Source: SAR324 cluster bacterium
GTDB lineage: Bacteria > SAR324 > XYD2-FULL-50-16
Direction: 5' to 3'
DNA: 64,000 nt
Assembly: GCA_028282885.1 (NCBI GenBank)
Contig: JANQGX010000001.1
Location: 1 to 64,000, forward strand
Shown: piece after piece, positions 53,820 through 62,787 of the stretch
How positions within the stretch are numbered: the first letter of the stretch is position 1
Layout: the number at the start of each line of letters is the position of its first letter
Notes under the pieces: generated by a model
Told to the model about the DNA's origin: nothing
What the model saw: only the letters and a program-made list of their open reading frames with translations
Databases searched by the model: none
Program-made: the position numbers and the translations under genes

Positions 53820-55238
53820 ATGGCTAAAGTTGAGAAAATCGATAAGTGGCTGGATTCCGCTGAAAAAGAGATCACAAAGAAATCAAGCAAGGACGCCGAC
53901 AAGCGGTTTCCGGGGGAGAAGTCCAAATCAGGTAAGGGAGCCAAGTATCGCTCATTTATTCCCGCCAATGAGCTGGTTCACAAGGTTCAAATGCTGCTCA
54001 AGGAAGCTCCCGTTTCCCCTATTTTTTTTGGTAAAAAGAAACTGATTGTAAAAGAGCCGAAAAGGAAACTCTTTAAACGGAGAAAGTATCCTGACCTGAC
54101 CTCGCTGAGAGTGGATCTTAACAAATTGTCGGTGCAGGGTAAACCCGATGTCCATAACCGACAAAAGGTGAGGGCTGATCTGAAAGCATACCCGGAAGTG
54201 CCTGATCTTTATGTGATTAATGCCATTTATACTTATCAGGATATTCCACGGCAGGACAAAAATGCCGTTATGAGCCGGATGTCACAGAATACCCTGAACG
54301 AGAATCAGTTGGTTCAATTGAAAAAAGCGATTAACGAAATCGTCATGGCATTTCACAATGGAGGATTGAACATCTTCAACGTCAATTGGTTCGTTAAAAT
54401 CTATGTTGATTATCTCAATGTGTTCAAGGGCCGATTGACACATGAACATGCGTCGCTGGAAGGCAGAAACGACAAACAACTTGTCGAACTGGGGAAAAAA
54501 ATACGTACCTTGCAGGCGGAAATCATCAGCCTTTTGACCATAAAAGAAAAATTGGGAGGAGTTTCCAGACTTAGTCGCAGACTTAATGGTACGACCTATC
54601 TTTCCGACAGTTTATCAATCATGGAGATCAAAAAAGCCGCCTTTGCCATTCAAAATGGAGACGCCTCAAAAAATCTGGGCGAAGGTCGGACCGCAGCCAA
54701 GTCTTTTTTCGTATTTATTACCATGCTTTTCCTGCTGGCCAGAATACCGATTTTAAAAGATCTGGTAGAAGATATCCTCAAGGAAATTCCGGACGAGGAT
54801 CGGGGAATCTTATTGCGAAAAAGAATGGTGCATACCATAATCCTTTCGACCGAGTTTGATATGGCTGTTGCCGGGGGAAATAAGGATTTGATTCGAAAAT
54901 GCGGGGATAATCTCTACGGTTATTGTCTTGCAACCATCAATGAACATATAAAAGGGAATGCCCTCAAAGAACAGTATGAAGTGGATCCTTACCTCAAAGC
55001 TATATGGCTGGTGAAAACCGTTAACGGCCTTTACTCCAAACAGAAATACAAGGAAATGCTGGATCAGGCCTATAAAATGGTCGAATCCCTGACCGGTGAT
55101 GATAACTACTTGAGAGCCTCGCACCGTGAGACTATTGTAGACATTGCCAGTAGATATTTGTACCAGCTTGATACCATTATGGATCAGCATGGCTGGTTGG
55201 GAAAACAGGAGAGCGAATCCTGGCAGAACAGGTCCTGA
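53820..55238 (+). CDS. Unrecognised 472-residue protein
   Basis: No family is recognised. The N-terminal 60 residues are basic and low in hydrophobics (DKWLDSAEKEITKKSSKDAD, then KSGKGAKYRSF), as in nucleic-acid or ribosome-associated proteins. The remainder is helical and rich in Leu, Lys and Asp. One hydrophobic stretch (FFVFITMLFLLARIPIL, about residues 303-320) could be a membrane helix or a buried helix. The final third (EQYEVDPYLKAIWLVKTV, then YKEMLDQAYKMVESL) resembles TPR-like alpha-solenoids. The 69-residue gene convergent to it lies 18 bp away. Confidence 0.5.
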   Translation: MAKVEKIDKWLDSAEKEITKKSSKDADKRFPGEKSKSGKGAKYRSFIPANELVHKVQMLLKEAPVSPIFFGKKKLIVKEPKRKLFKRRKYPDLTSLRVDLNKLSVQGKPDVHNRQKVRADLKAYPEVPDLYVINAIYTYQDIPRQDKNAVMSRMSQNTLNENQLVQLKKAINEIVMAFHNGGLNIFNVNWFVKIYVDYLNVFKGRLTHEHASLEGRNDKQLVELGKKIRTLQAEIISLLTIKEKLGGVSRLSRRLNGTTYLSDSLSIMEIKKAAFAIQNGDASKNLGEGRTAAKSFFVFITMLFLLARIPILKDLVEDILKEIPDEDRGILLRKRMVHTIILSTEFDMAVAGGNKDLIRKCGDNLYGYCLATINEHIKGNALKEQYEVDPYLKAIWLVKTVNGLYSKQKYKEMLDQAYKMVESLTGDDNYLRASHRETIVDIASRYLYQLDTIMDQHGWLGKQESESWQNRS

Positions 55239-55256
55239 TCGGACTTCCCTGTCAAC

Positions 55257-55466
55257 TCACTCAAACATGTAGCTCCTACCCTCTTCGATCCAGATGGGTT
55301 CAATACGGGTTATCTTTCCTCCCTTGGCAAGATATTCATCCACCGCTGATTTAACCTCCTCTCTCGAAAGATCTTCACTTCCGGCCTTCTTGTTCTTCTT
55401 AGGAATTACCGACCGATACCTTCTTTTGATTCGTCCTTCCATTAGTGTTCTCCGCTTACTGTTCAT
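55257..55466 (-). CDS. Small basic protein with conserved GGKI motif
   Basis: The 69-residue product has a basic N-terminus (RIKRRYRSVIPKKNKKA) and a C-terminal part SREEVKSAVDEYLAKGGKIT, a pattern I associate with short bacterial and phage proteins of unknown function in which a helix is followed by a GG-K/R-I strand. A nucleic-acid-binding or toxin-antitoxin-like role is possible but not shown. A second ATG at codon 9 is possible. Confidence 0.45.
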   Translation of the reverse strand: MNSKRRTLMEGRIKRRYRSVIPKKNKKAGSEDLSREEVKSAVDEYLAKGGKITRIEPIWIEEGRSYMFE

Positions 55467-55848
55467 AGGATTATGGAAACCTACTTCTTTATCGGAGACT
55501 CGATCGATTTCTTTAGAGTAAAAAAGGGGGAAACGTATGGATGAAGAGTCCGGGGAGGAATGCCCCAGCCTGCGAACTCACCCGTCTTTGGATTCAGGCC
55601 CGGAGCATTGATTTCTTAACAGGTTGGTTTTGAAAGGATTTGAGATCGTTTAACCAAACATCTTCTTTACATTTTTTAATTCTAGTTATACCATTTCATT
55701 AATTTGCTGACAAAACCCTGAAATAGTGTTCGTCTTTTGATTTCAAAACACTATCTCGGCGTTCAGGCAGGAACCGAGTTACATTTTCTTCGTATAACAA
55801 TCTGATCGTTAGCTACAGTCACTCCCTGGAAAATTCACAGGATATCAT
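55467..55848. other. Region upstream of parA-like gene
   Basis: This 382-bp stretch contains no coding frame, tRNA or parS-like 16-bp palindrome that I can see. It presumably carries the parA-nusB promoter. Confidence 0.35.
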
Positions 55849-56622
55849 ATGACAGCAATTATATCATTCGTTAGCCAGAAAGGCGGGGTGGGTAAAACAA
55901 CAAGTGCGATTAATCTGGCAACAGCTTTTGCATTTGGAGGATATTCCTCTCTTCTGGTAGACCTGGATCCGCAAAGCTCCATACGATTTTCCATGGGCGT
56001 GAACAACAAAGCCCCCGTTGGCACCAGAGAACTCTTCCTTGATCCATCGGTTCCCATCAAAGAACTGGTACAGGACACGGATCATGAAAACATGGATTTC
56101 ATCTTCTCCAATATCGAGACCATCAGCCATGAAAGATCAGTGTTTGATATTGGAAATGATTCCGGATTTCTTCAACAGCGGCTGGAAAACGCGAAAGATG
56201 ACTACGATTTTATCATAATAGATTCACCTGCCTCTACCAACAATATGGCTGTAAACGCCATCTATTGCTCCGACCTGATCATTCTTCCCCTCCAATGCGA
56301 AAGTCTGGCTATTAAGTCATTGAAAAGATTTCTGGTTGCTTTCAATGAGCTGCAGCGGCAGTTGACCAGCAAAAATCTGCGTCTGGCAGGCATTTTATTG
56401 ACAATGTACGATCGCAAATTCGAAGTTCATCGAAGGGTCAGCCAACAGATCTACAAGGTGCTTTCCGATTCCGTATTTGAGACCATTATTCCCAGAAACG
56501 AAGCTATAATCGAAGCCAGCGCCCTGGGAAAATCGGTGATTACTTATAAGCTGAACTCCATCGGCGCAACGGCATATATCAAACTGATGAACGAGCTTGT
56601 TGATAAGTTCTCTCTCCGATAG
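55849..56622 (+). CDS. ParA-family partition/positioning ATPase
   Basis: The deviant Walker A is intact (VSQKGGVGKTTSAINLA), as are SLLVDLDPQSS and IIIDSPAS, so the protein can dimerise on ATP and bind DNA non-specifically like ParA/Soj. At 257 residues it is the short, chromosomal or orphan type without an N-terminal helix-turn-helix. parB is not adjacent; nusB follows after 6 bp. An orphan role such as positioning a chemoreceptor array or organelle is possible, and the chemotaxis operon in this window makes that worth a thought, but only by inference. Confidence 0.85.
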   Translation: MTAIISFVSQKGGVGKTTSAINLATAFAFGGYSSLLVDLDPQSSIRFSMGVNNKAPVGTRELFLDPSVPIKELVQDTDHENMDFIFSNIETISHERSVFDIGNDSGFLQQRLENAKDDYDFIIIDSPASTNNMAVNAIYCSDLIILPLQCESLAIKSLKRFLVAFNELQRQLTSKNLRLAGILLTMYDRKFEVHRRVSQQIYKVLSDSVFETIIPRNEAIIEASALGKSVITYKLNSIGATAYIKLMNELVDKFSLR

Positions 56623-56628
56623 CAATAC

Positions 56629-57063
56629 ATGCTAAACCAAACCAGACACAGCGCCAGAATCCTTGCCTTTCGTCTTATTTACTGCAGAAACAAACTGGGT
56701 ATTAATCAAAACGGCGAAGCACAATTGCTGAATGAATCGAAACTCCAGGATAAATACCTGGGATTCTGTCGTAATCTGGTTGATAAAACCTGGGAGAACC
56801 TGGATCAGATTGATCCAATTATCCAGGGTAAACTGAAAAACTGGAAGCAGCACCGGCTTTCGGAAACCCTTAACGCACTCTTGAGAATCAGTATCTGCGA
56901 GTTTCTTTTCTTTCCCGAAACCGAGAGCAAGATAATCATCAACGAGGCCATCGAGATCTGTAAATACCACGTCGACGAAAAAGCTACCAGAATCTGCAAT
57001 GGAGTCCTCCATGCAGCATCAAGTGAAATAAGGGTTGAACATTCAGACGAAAAAATCGGATAA
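56629..57063 (+). CDS. nusB: Transcription antitermination factor NusB
   Basis: NusB joins NusE, NusA and NusG on boxA to suppress termination in rRNA operons. The 144-residue helical protein has the family blocks: RHSARILAFRLIY, then LKNWKQHRLSETLNALLRIS, and IIINEAIEICKYHVDEKATRICNG matching the vinEAvela-K...fvNGvL consensus. It is translated 6 bp after the parA-like gene. It is divergent enough that the boxA-binding residues should be checked. Confidence 0.82.
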   Translation: MLNQTRHSARILAFRLIYCRNKLGINQNGEAQLLNESKLQDKYLGFCRNLVDKTWENLDQIDPIIQGKLKNWKQHRLSETLNALLRISICEFLFFPETESKIIINEAIEICKYHVDEKATRICNGVLHAASSEIRVEHSDEKIG

Positions 57064-57166
57064 TAAAAGAAAGAGCCTTTCCGGATCGAAAATTTCGAAA
57101 TTCAACAAACCCTAATATCATGTCTATCCCCTGGGATACTCATTTTACCTATTACTATCTCTCACC

Positions 57167-57841
57167 TTGAAAAAAAAGACCCAACGGACCCGACCCGCAT
57201 CCTTCTTCATCTTAAATTTCCTGTTTGTGTGTTGCCTGCTGGTATGGTTTGCGATGATTCCGGCACATGTCCTCGCCCAGGGAAAAACAACCATATTGGT
57301 GTTGGGTGATTCACTGGCTGCCGGTTTCGGAGTGGAGAAGGAAGAGGCCTTTCCCTTTCTGCTGGAACAGCGACTGAAAGAAGAAGGTTTTGAAGATATC
57401 CGGGTAGTCAATGGAGGTTTCAGCGGATCCACCACCGCCGGTGCGTTGAAACGGATGAAGTGGTACCTGAAATTGAAACCCGATTTTCTGATTCTGGAAC
57501 TGGGGGCCAATGACGGGCTGCGGGGCCATGACATTGCTTCTATCAGGCGAAACCTGGAAAAAACGATCGTTTATGCCAGGGAAAGAAAAATGAGGGTTCT
57601 TCTCGCCGGAATGAAAATACCGATTAACTATGGAAAAGAATACACCCTGAAATTCGAACAGATCTTCACCTCACTCGCGGAGCAGTATTCTATTACCCTG
57701 ATACCTTTCCTGCTGGACGGAGTTGCGGGAAGAAAGGATCTCAATCTGGCGGATGGCATCCATCCCAATCCTGAAGGACATAAGATAGTGGCCGAAAATG
57801 TTTTGGCAGTTATTCGCCCTCTGCTGACCGAATCAAAATAA
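57167..57841 (+). CDS. tesA: Exported GDSL/SGNH esterase, TesA-like
   Basis: The 224-residue enzyme has a long basic signal sequence (KKKTQRTRPASFF, then a hydrophobic core) ending near HVLAQG. The four SGNH blocks follow: GDSLAAGFG (Ser), NGGFSGSTTAG (Gly), LELGANDGLRG (Asn) and DGIHPNPEGH (Asp, His). TesA is a periplasmic thioesterase/lysophospholipase. The start is TTG with no clear ribosome-binding site. It is 20 bp upstream of the ABC ATPase gene, as in the E. coli tesA-ybbA-ybbP neighbourhood. Confidence 0.88.
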   Translation: MKKKTQRTRPASFFILNFLFVCCLLVWFAMIPAHVLAQGKTTILVLGDSLAAGFGVEKEEAFPFLLEQRLKEEGFEDIRVVNGGFSGSTTAGALKRMKWYLKLKPDFLILELGANDGLRGHDIASIRRNLEKTIVYARERKMRVLLAGMKIPINYGKEYTLKFEQIFTSLAEQYSITLIPFLLDGVAGRKDLNLADGIHPNPEGHKIVAENVLAVIRPLLTESK

Positions 57842-57861
57842 TCATTGCAGGTAAATGAAAA

Positions 57862-58539
57862 ATGATCTTAAAACTTGACAGGCTTTCAAAAACCTATCCC
57901 TCTTCTGATGGCATAAAAGCAGTCGAAGTATTCTCCAGCCTTGATCTGGATTTGGAGAAAGGTGAAACAGTCGCGGTTCTCGGCAGGTCGGGATGCGGAA
58001 AATCCACACTGCTCTCCCTGATTGCAGGACTGGACTCGCCGACTTCAGGAGATATACTTGTCAGCGGAGAATCCCTCGTTCATATGAATGAGAGAAAGCT
58101 TTCCTCTTTTCGCGCCAGGAACATCGGCATTGTATTTCAACAGTTTCATCTGATGCCCCATCTTACAGCCCTCGAAAACATCAGCCTCCCACTGGAGCTG
58201 GTTCACGATAGAGATGCCAGGAAAAAGTCGTTAAAACTCATAGAAGCCATTGGTTTGATCGATCGACAAAACCATTTTCCACACCAATTGAGTGGAGGTG
58301 AATGTCAACGTATTGCCATTGCCAGGGCGCTGGTGATTGAGCCGGCAATTCTCCTGGCAGACGAGCCCACCGGGAATCTGGACGAGAAAACCGGTGACCA
58401 ACTGGCACTTCTTTTTTTTGAACTGGTCAAATCAATCAACATGACATTACTCCTGGTAACCCACAATCAAGCACTGGCTGAGCAATGCTCCAGACAGTTG
58501 ACACTTAAAAACGGGGAACTCTTAAATGATCTGGTTTAA
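57862..58539 (+). CDS. ABC transporter ATPase (LolD/YbbA type)
   Basis: A complete 225-residue ABC ATPase with Walker A GRSGCGKST, signature LSGGECQR, Walker B LLADEPTGNLD and the H-loop VTHNQ. It belongs to the MacB/LolD/YbbA subfamily that powers mechanotransmission through FtsX-fold permeases rather than classical import. Its end overlaps the permease start by 14 bp. Confidence 0.92.
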   Translation: MILKLDRLSKTYPSSDGIKAVEVFSSLDLDLEKGETVAVLGRSGCGKSTLLSLIAGLDSPTSGDILVSGESLVHMNERKLSSFRARNIGIVFQQFHLMPHLTALENISLPLELVHDRDARKKSLKLIEAIGLIDRQNHFPHQLSGGECQRIAIARALVIEPAILLADEPTGNLDEKTGDQLALLFFELVKSINMTLLLVTHNQALAEQCSRQLTLKNGELLNDLV

Positions 58540-61099
58540 GCTGGCCTATAAGGAAATACGAAACAATCCCCGCTTCAGTCTCTTTTTCATCTTTAATCTG
58601 TCGCTGGGCCTTGTAGGATTTATCGCACTGAATTCATTTCAGGCATCCATCCATAACCACATGAGTAAACGCTCCAAGAGCATTCTCACTGCAGATCTGG
58701 ATATTCGAAGTACCTACGAACTGACCGTTGAGGATATTGCCTATCTGGAAAACGAAATCGGTCAGTTCAGTGCCAAAACCAGACGAATTAACTTTTTATC
58801 CATGGCAGCCAGCAAGAATAACTCCCGGCTGGTTCAGATCCTGGCTGTGGACGAGGGGTACCCATTGTACGGAGAGATAAGGCTGGACAAAGGTCAACTG
58901 GCAGACCAAGCGCTCCTGAAGAATCAGTTGCTGGATAAACCCCATGTGTGGGTACAGCCTGAAATTCTTCCTGCCCTGGATATGAAAAAAAACCAGGAGC
59001 TGAACATTGGCAAAAAATCCTTTCTGATTTCCAGTACAGTAATGGAAACCAGCAGCGGTTTTGCTTTTAACAATGGGTTTGCCTACAGCATCTTCATGGG
59101 ACTTGAACAAGCCAGGGAAACCGGTTTGATCACCACTGGCAGCCGCAGGTCTCATCACTATTATTATAAACTCCCGGAAAGCGCTGATGCCAATGAAATC
59201 TCAAACCGCTTGAAAAACGCCATATCGGAACGGTTCGGAAAAAATGCCTATCTTTCCGTAAGAACGCATGACCAAGCTGGTAGAAGTATGACTCGATTTT
59301 TGGGATACATGAATGACTACCTTGGTCTTGTTTCGCTGGTTGCCCTTTTTCTCGCCGGTGTGGGCACAGCTTATCTCTTTCGCAGTTATCTGGCCGGAAA
59401 TCTCAAGGATCTGGCTATCCTGATGCTGCTGGGGACTCAAAAACGCAGTACCTACTTTTTTCTTATCATTCAATTGACTGTCCTGGGGGCAATAGCCGCT
59501 CTGATCTCGATCCTGCTCTCCTTTTTATTTCTACCCATTTTAACCGGTTTGATGTCCGATTTTCTGCCCAAGGATTTTGATACCATTTTTAGTTGGGAAA
59601 GCGTGATTCTTGCTCTATCAATGGGAACCTTGGGAAGCATTCTCTTCTGCCTGCCCATATTGAGCCGAATCCATCATCTGAAACCACTGATCGTCTTCAA
59701 CGAAAGTCAACAAAGCACAACCGGATCCGGCAGAGTCCGTCCGCTGACACTTTTTAGTTACATTCCACTATTGTCAACATTCTGGCTGTTGTCAGTCTGG
59801 CAATCCAATTCCTGGTTAATCGGCAGCATCTTTTTTGCCAGTCTGCTTGGATCTTTCGCTGTTCTGGGACTCATCGGCTGGTTGCTGATTGTTCTCACCA
59901 ATCGAATCGGACCGGATGTACACCTGGTTTTCAGATTGGCCTTTAGAAATCTGAATCGGAATATGACAGCGGTTATATCCAGTTTTCTTGCCATCGGCCT
60001 GGGCGCACTTCTCATCAATCTGGTGCCCCAAATTGATTACGGGCTGCAAAAGGAGATCAAACGACCGGAGAATGTCAATCTTCCCTCCCTGTTTCTGTTT
60101 GATATTCAACCGGACCAGGTCGATCCCCTGAAAAAGTTTGTTGCTGAAAAGAACTTTGAACTTGCCGATCTGTCTCCCTGGGTAGCTGCCAGGCTCACCC
60201 ACATCAATGGCGAGGAATACTCAAAATTTGAGGCAGCCAGAGGGGGCACTCGGGAGCAACAACGTCGAGGATACTCCAGGAGAAGAACCCAGAATCTAAG
60301 CTATCGATCGGAGCTATACTCCTCTGAGCAATTAGTAGCCGGAAAACCCTTTTCCGGTGTGTACAATCCTGGGGGGGAGAGCCTGCCGGAAATATCTCTG
60401 GATGACGGATTTGCCGAATCTCTGCGCACTAAAATCGGTGATACCCTGACATTTGATATCCAGGGGATTCCGATTCAAGGAAAGATTGTCAATTTACGGG
60501 AGATAAAATGGCAGACAACGCGACCGAACTTCTTTGTGTTGTTTCAACCCGGGGTTCTGGAAGACGCACCCGGAACCTTTCTGGCGACCATTTACCAGGT
60601 GGAATCCCAAGAGAAAGTGGATCTGCAGAACAGCATTATCCGCAATTTCTCCAATATTTCCATGGTGGATGTCACCATGGCTGTGAACCGGATACTGGAT
60701 ATTACCGGACAGATCAGTTGGTCCATACAAGTAATGGCCTTTTCAGCCATTTTTGTAGGGTTGATTGTTGTCTATTCTATAGCTCGCTACAACTCGCAGG
60801 ATCGAAAAAAAGAGATCAATCTGCTTAAGGTATTGGGTGCCGGTTTCAACGACATCCGGTTGTTCATCATTCTTGAGTTCTTTCTCTTCGGATTCACGGC
60901 AGCCTTGACCGGTTCGCTTTTGAGTTTGGCTGCGGCCTGGACTCTCTCTTTTCTTATCTTCGACAGTATATGGGCGATCTCCTGGGGAATTCTGTTTTCC
61001 ACCATTGCGGCTGTAACCCTGCTCACCCTCATTGCTGCTTATTTGGGAACACGGAATGTATTAAAACAAAAACCTCTGTCTCTGTTGCAGACTGTCTGA
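58526..61099 (+). CDS. FtsX-fold ABC permease (YbbP-like)
   Basis: The 857-residue protein has an N-terminal membrane helix, a large periplasmic domain, three spans (about residues 255-385), two central spans (about 410-465), a further periplasmic region, and three C-terminal spans (about 735-850). This duplicated FtsX layout is that of YbbP-type permeases, which together with YbbA are proposed to extract or process envelope molecules. LNLLKVLGAGFNDIR-like coupling helices (here EINLLKVLGAGFNDI) contact the ATPase. Length is close to E. coli YbbP (about 800). Confidence 0.88.
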   Translation: MIWFKLAYKEIRNNPRFSLFFIFNLSLGLVGFIALNSFQASIHNHMSKRSKSILTADLDIRSTYELTVEDIAYLENEIGQFSAKTRRINFLSMAASKNNSRLVQILAVDEGYPLYGEIRLDKGQLADQALLKNQLLDKPHVWVQPEILPALDMKKNQELNIGKKSFLISSTVMETSSGFAFNNGFAYSIFMGLEQARETGLITTGSRRSHHYYYKLPESADANEISNRLKNAISERFGKNAYLSVRTHDQAGRSMTRFLGYMNDYLGLVSLVALFLAGVGTAYLFRSYLAGNLKDLAILMLLGTQKRSTYFFLIIQLTVLGAIAALISILLSFLFLPILTGLMSDFLPKDFDTIFSWESVILALSMGTLGSILFCLPILSRIHHLKPLIVFNESQQSTTGSGRVRPLTLFSYIPLLSTFWLLSVWQSNSWLIGSIFFASLLGSFAVLGLIGWLLIVLTNRIGPDVHLVFRLAFRNLNRNMTAVISSFLAIGLGALLINLVPQIDYGLQKEIKRPENVNLPSLFLFDIQPDQVDPLKKFVAEKNFELADLSPWVAARLTHINGEEYSKFEAARGGTREQQRRGYSRRRTQNLSYRSELYSSEQLVAGKPFSGVYNPGGESLPEISLDDGFAESLRTKIGDTLTFDIQGIPIQGKIVNLREIKWQTTRPNFFVLFQPGVLEDAPGTFLATIYQVESQEKVDLQNSIIRNFSNISMVDVTMAVNRILDITGQISWSIQVMAFSAIFVGLIVVYSIARYNSQDRKKEINLLKVLGAGFNDIRLFIILEFFLFGFTAALTGSLLSLAAAWTLSFLIFDSIWAISWGILFSTIAAVTLLTLIAAYLGTRNVLKQKPLSLLQTV

Positions 61100-61130
61100 T
61101 TGTTCATCGACACCAAGGAGCTCTCCACAT

Positions 61131-61343
61131 TTGAAAATGGAACTTCATGTCGACTGCTATTCCGGTTCGCAAGCTGAAGAGAAACCCAAATGCTTCCGCT
61201 TGGGTGAAAGAAAAATAGAGGTTATAAAAATACTGTCCCAGTGGTTTACTCCTGATCACAAGTATTTCAAGGTTTTGGGAGACGACCAACAGATATATCT
61301 CCTCCAACTTGATGTCCGTTCATGGCAGTGGTCAATATCCTGA
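61131..61343 (+). CDS. Small conserved protein of unknown function
   Basis: The 70-residue product begins MKMELHVDCYSGSQAEEKP and continues as a small beta-rich fold (FRLGERKIEVIKILSQWFTP, YFKVLGDDQQIYLLQLD). I associate this pattern with a widespread family of tiny bacterial proteins without known role. The TTG at 61131 sits 10 bp after AAGGAG and fits better than the ATG at 61137. It follows the permease by 32 bp and could be its operon member. Confidence 0.6.
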   Translation: MKMELHVDCYSGSQAEEKPKCFRLGERKIEVIKILSQWFTPDHKYFKVLGDDQQIYLLQLDVRSWQWSIS

Positions 61344-62118
61344 ATCAGAACGTTGTTTTTCAGTCCAAAATATACTTCATCGACGGACCGGTGTACAACG
61401 CCATGTTCGGACATATCCGGATCAGTTTCATTAAAGCCGATAGGGTTTCTGCCGGGGCATTGTTAGAGTAAATCCCTGCCCAAACTCCTCGACTGTATTC
61501 GAGCCAAACAAAGGTATGAAATCGATTTCAGTTTGAGATTGTCTGAAAAGACGGCAGTACGGCCTATTTGGAGAGTTCAGTCCAGCTTAAGGAACAGAAA
61601 AACGGTCATGCAATCGGGTTCAGAGCGGACGATTTCCTCATCGATGTGTTTCCCGGTCTCGCTTTGGAGAAAGAAAACATCGTACAGGACGTATTTGAAC
61701 TGCATTGACCCGTCAAAACCAGGCAGATCCGGCGAAAGCCGGTCAGACAAGGCACATTGAAATCATGATCTATCCCTTGCTTTCGGAAGATGTTGAAGGT
61801 GCGGTGATAGGGCTGGACGATGTCACGGTTCGAATTCATATGGAAGAGGTGATGGTTCAGACGGGAAAAATGATCTCCCTGGGAGACCTTGTAGCTTGGG
61901 TGGCTCACGAAATCAATAATCCTTTGGGAGGAATACGAAACGGTTCCCAAAACCTGACACGGCGCCTACTCCCCGAGCTCCCAAAAATTCGGATTGGCAG
62001 TCTCATATTCAATCATCACAACACCCTTGATGTTGAATCCCGGCTCGGCAGGGGAACCAAATTGGTCATTCGCCTGCCTCGTGAACTGAAACCGGCACCG
62101 GCAACCCCGCCCAGTTAA
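61322..62118 (+). pseudogene. Decayed sensor histidine kinase
   Basis: Pieces of one PAS-HisKA-HATPase protein occur in different frames. PAS-like segments include GFRADDFLIDVFPGLAL in one frame; then MIYPLLSEDVEGAVIGLDDV, and the phospho-His box VAHEINNPLGG in another. Directly after LLPELPKIRIGS the frame jumps to NTLDVESRLGRGTKLVIRLP, the very end of the ATPase domain. So about 200 residues including the N and G1 boxes are deleted, and the N-terminal half has frameshifts. It cannot be an active kinase. No partner response regulator is adjacent. Confidence 0.75.
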
Positions 62119-62131
62119 TTCCCAACACCTT

Positions 62132-62569
62132 TCAAAGCCTGGTCACCGGATTCCTGTTAAAATCCGTCAATGCCAGAAACAGGGCTCCAACAGCCAACTC
62201 GGCACAATGATAGGATTCTTCCGGTAATGTTTCCAGATACTCGATTACCTGCTCCGGCGAAACTTCCCAGGCCTCTTCAATCGATTTGCCTTCCACAAGC
62301 TGAGCAACCGTGTTGGCGCATGCGTTGGTGTAGACACAACCGTCTATCTGCAGATAAACTTGGCTGATAACGCGTTTCATGGTGACGATTGACATCTCCA
62401 CCGTATCTCCGCAATCCCCGGTGTTCTTCCCGTAACCATCCGGTCGAAAGACCTTTTGGTGACGATTGGCATCCAGTGCCATGCGGAGAAACTTCTCAGA
62501 ATGCTTCTCCAAAAATGCCTGCTCTTCAATGGTTCTATCCATTGCAGTTATCCTCATTATTGTTTCCAT
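62132..62569 (-). CDS. IscU/NifU N-terminal-type iron-sulfur scaffold protein
   Basis: The 145-residue protein keeps the three cluster cysteines of IscU/NifU-N: GDCGDTVEM (Cys), QIDGCVYTNACAN (GC) and YHCAELAVGAL (HC). It lacks the exact PxRxVG start. In IscU-type proteins these residues assemble and hand over [2Fe-2S] clusters. Cysteine desulfurase and HscAB are absent here, so it is a stand-alone scaffold or a regulator. Inner ATG codons (residue 5 or 10) may be the true start. Confidence 0.75.
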   Translation of the reverse strand: METIMRITAMDRTIEEQAFLEKHSEKFLRMALDANRHQKVFRPDGYGKNTGDCGDTVEMSIVTMKRVISQVYLQIDGCVYTNACANTVAQLVEGKSIEEAWEVSPEQVIEYLETLPEESYHCAELAVGALFLALTDFNRNPVTRL

Positions 62570-62787
62570 CTAACTCTTGATTTATTATCCCAATGAGTTT
62601 TGAATTACACAATAAATTTAAAGAGGTAATAACAAATGAGCATGTTCGCCATCACAAATCAAAGCTTGTAATAAAGATATGAGAAATCGTCCATTGCCAA
62701 ACGCCTGCAAAGTGAACAAAACGATTCGGTTTTTGGAACCTGCTAACAGGAAACCTCTGTTTGATTCGGAATGTGACCAAAATCCCA

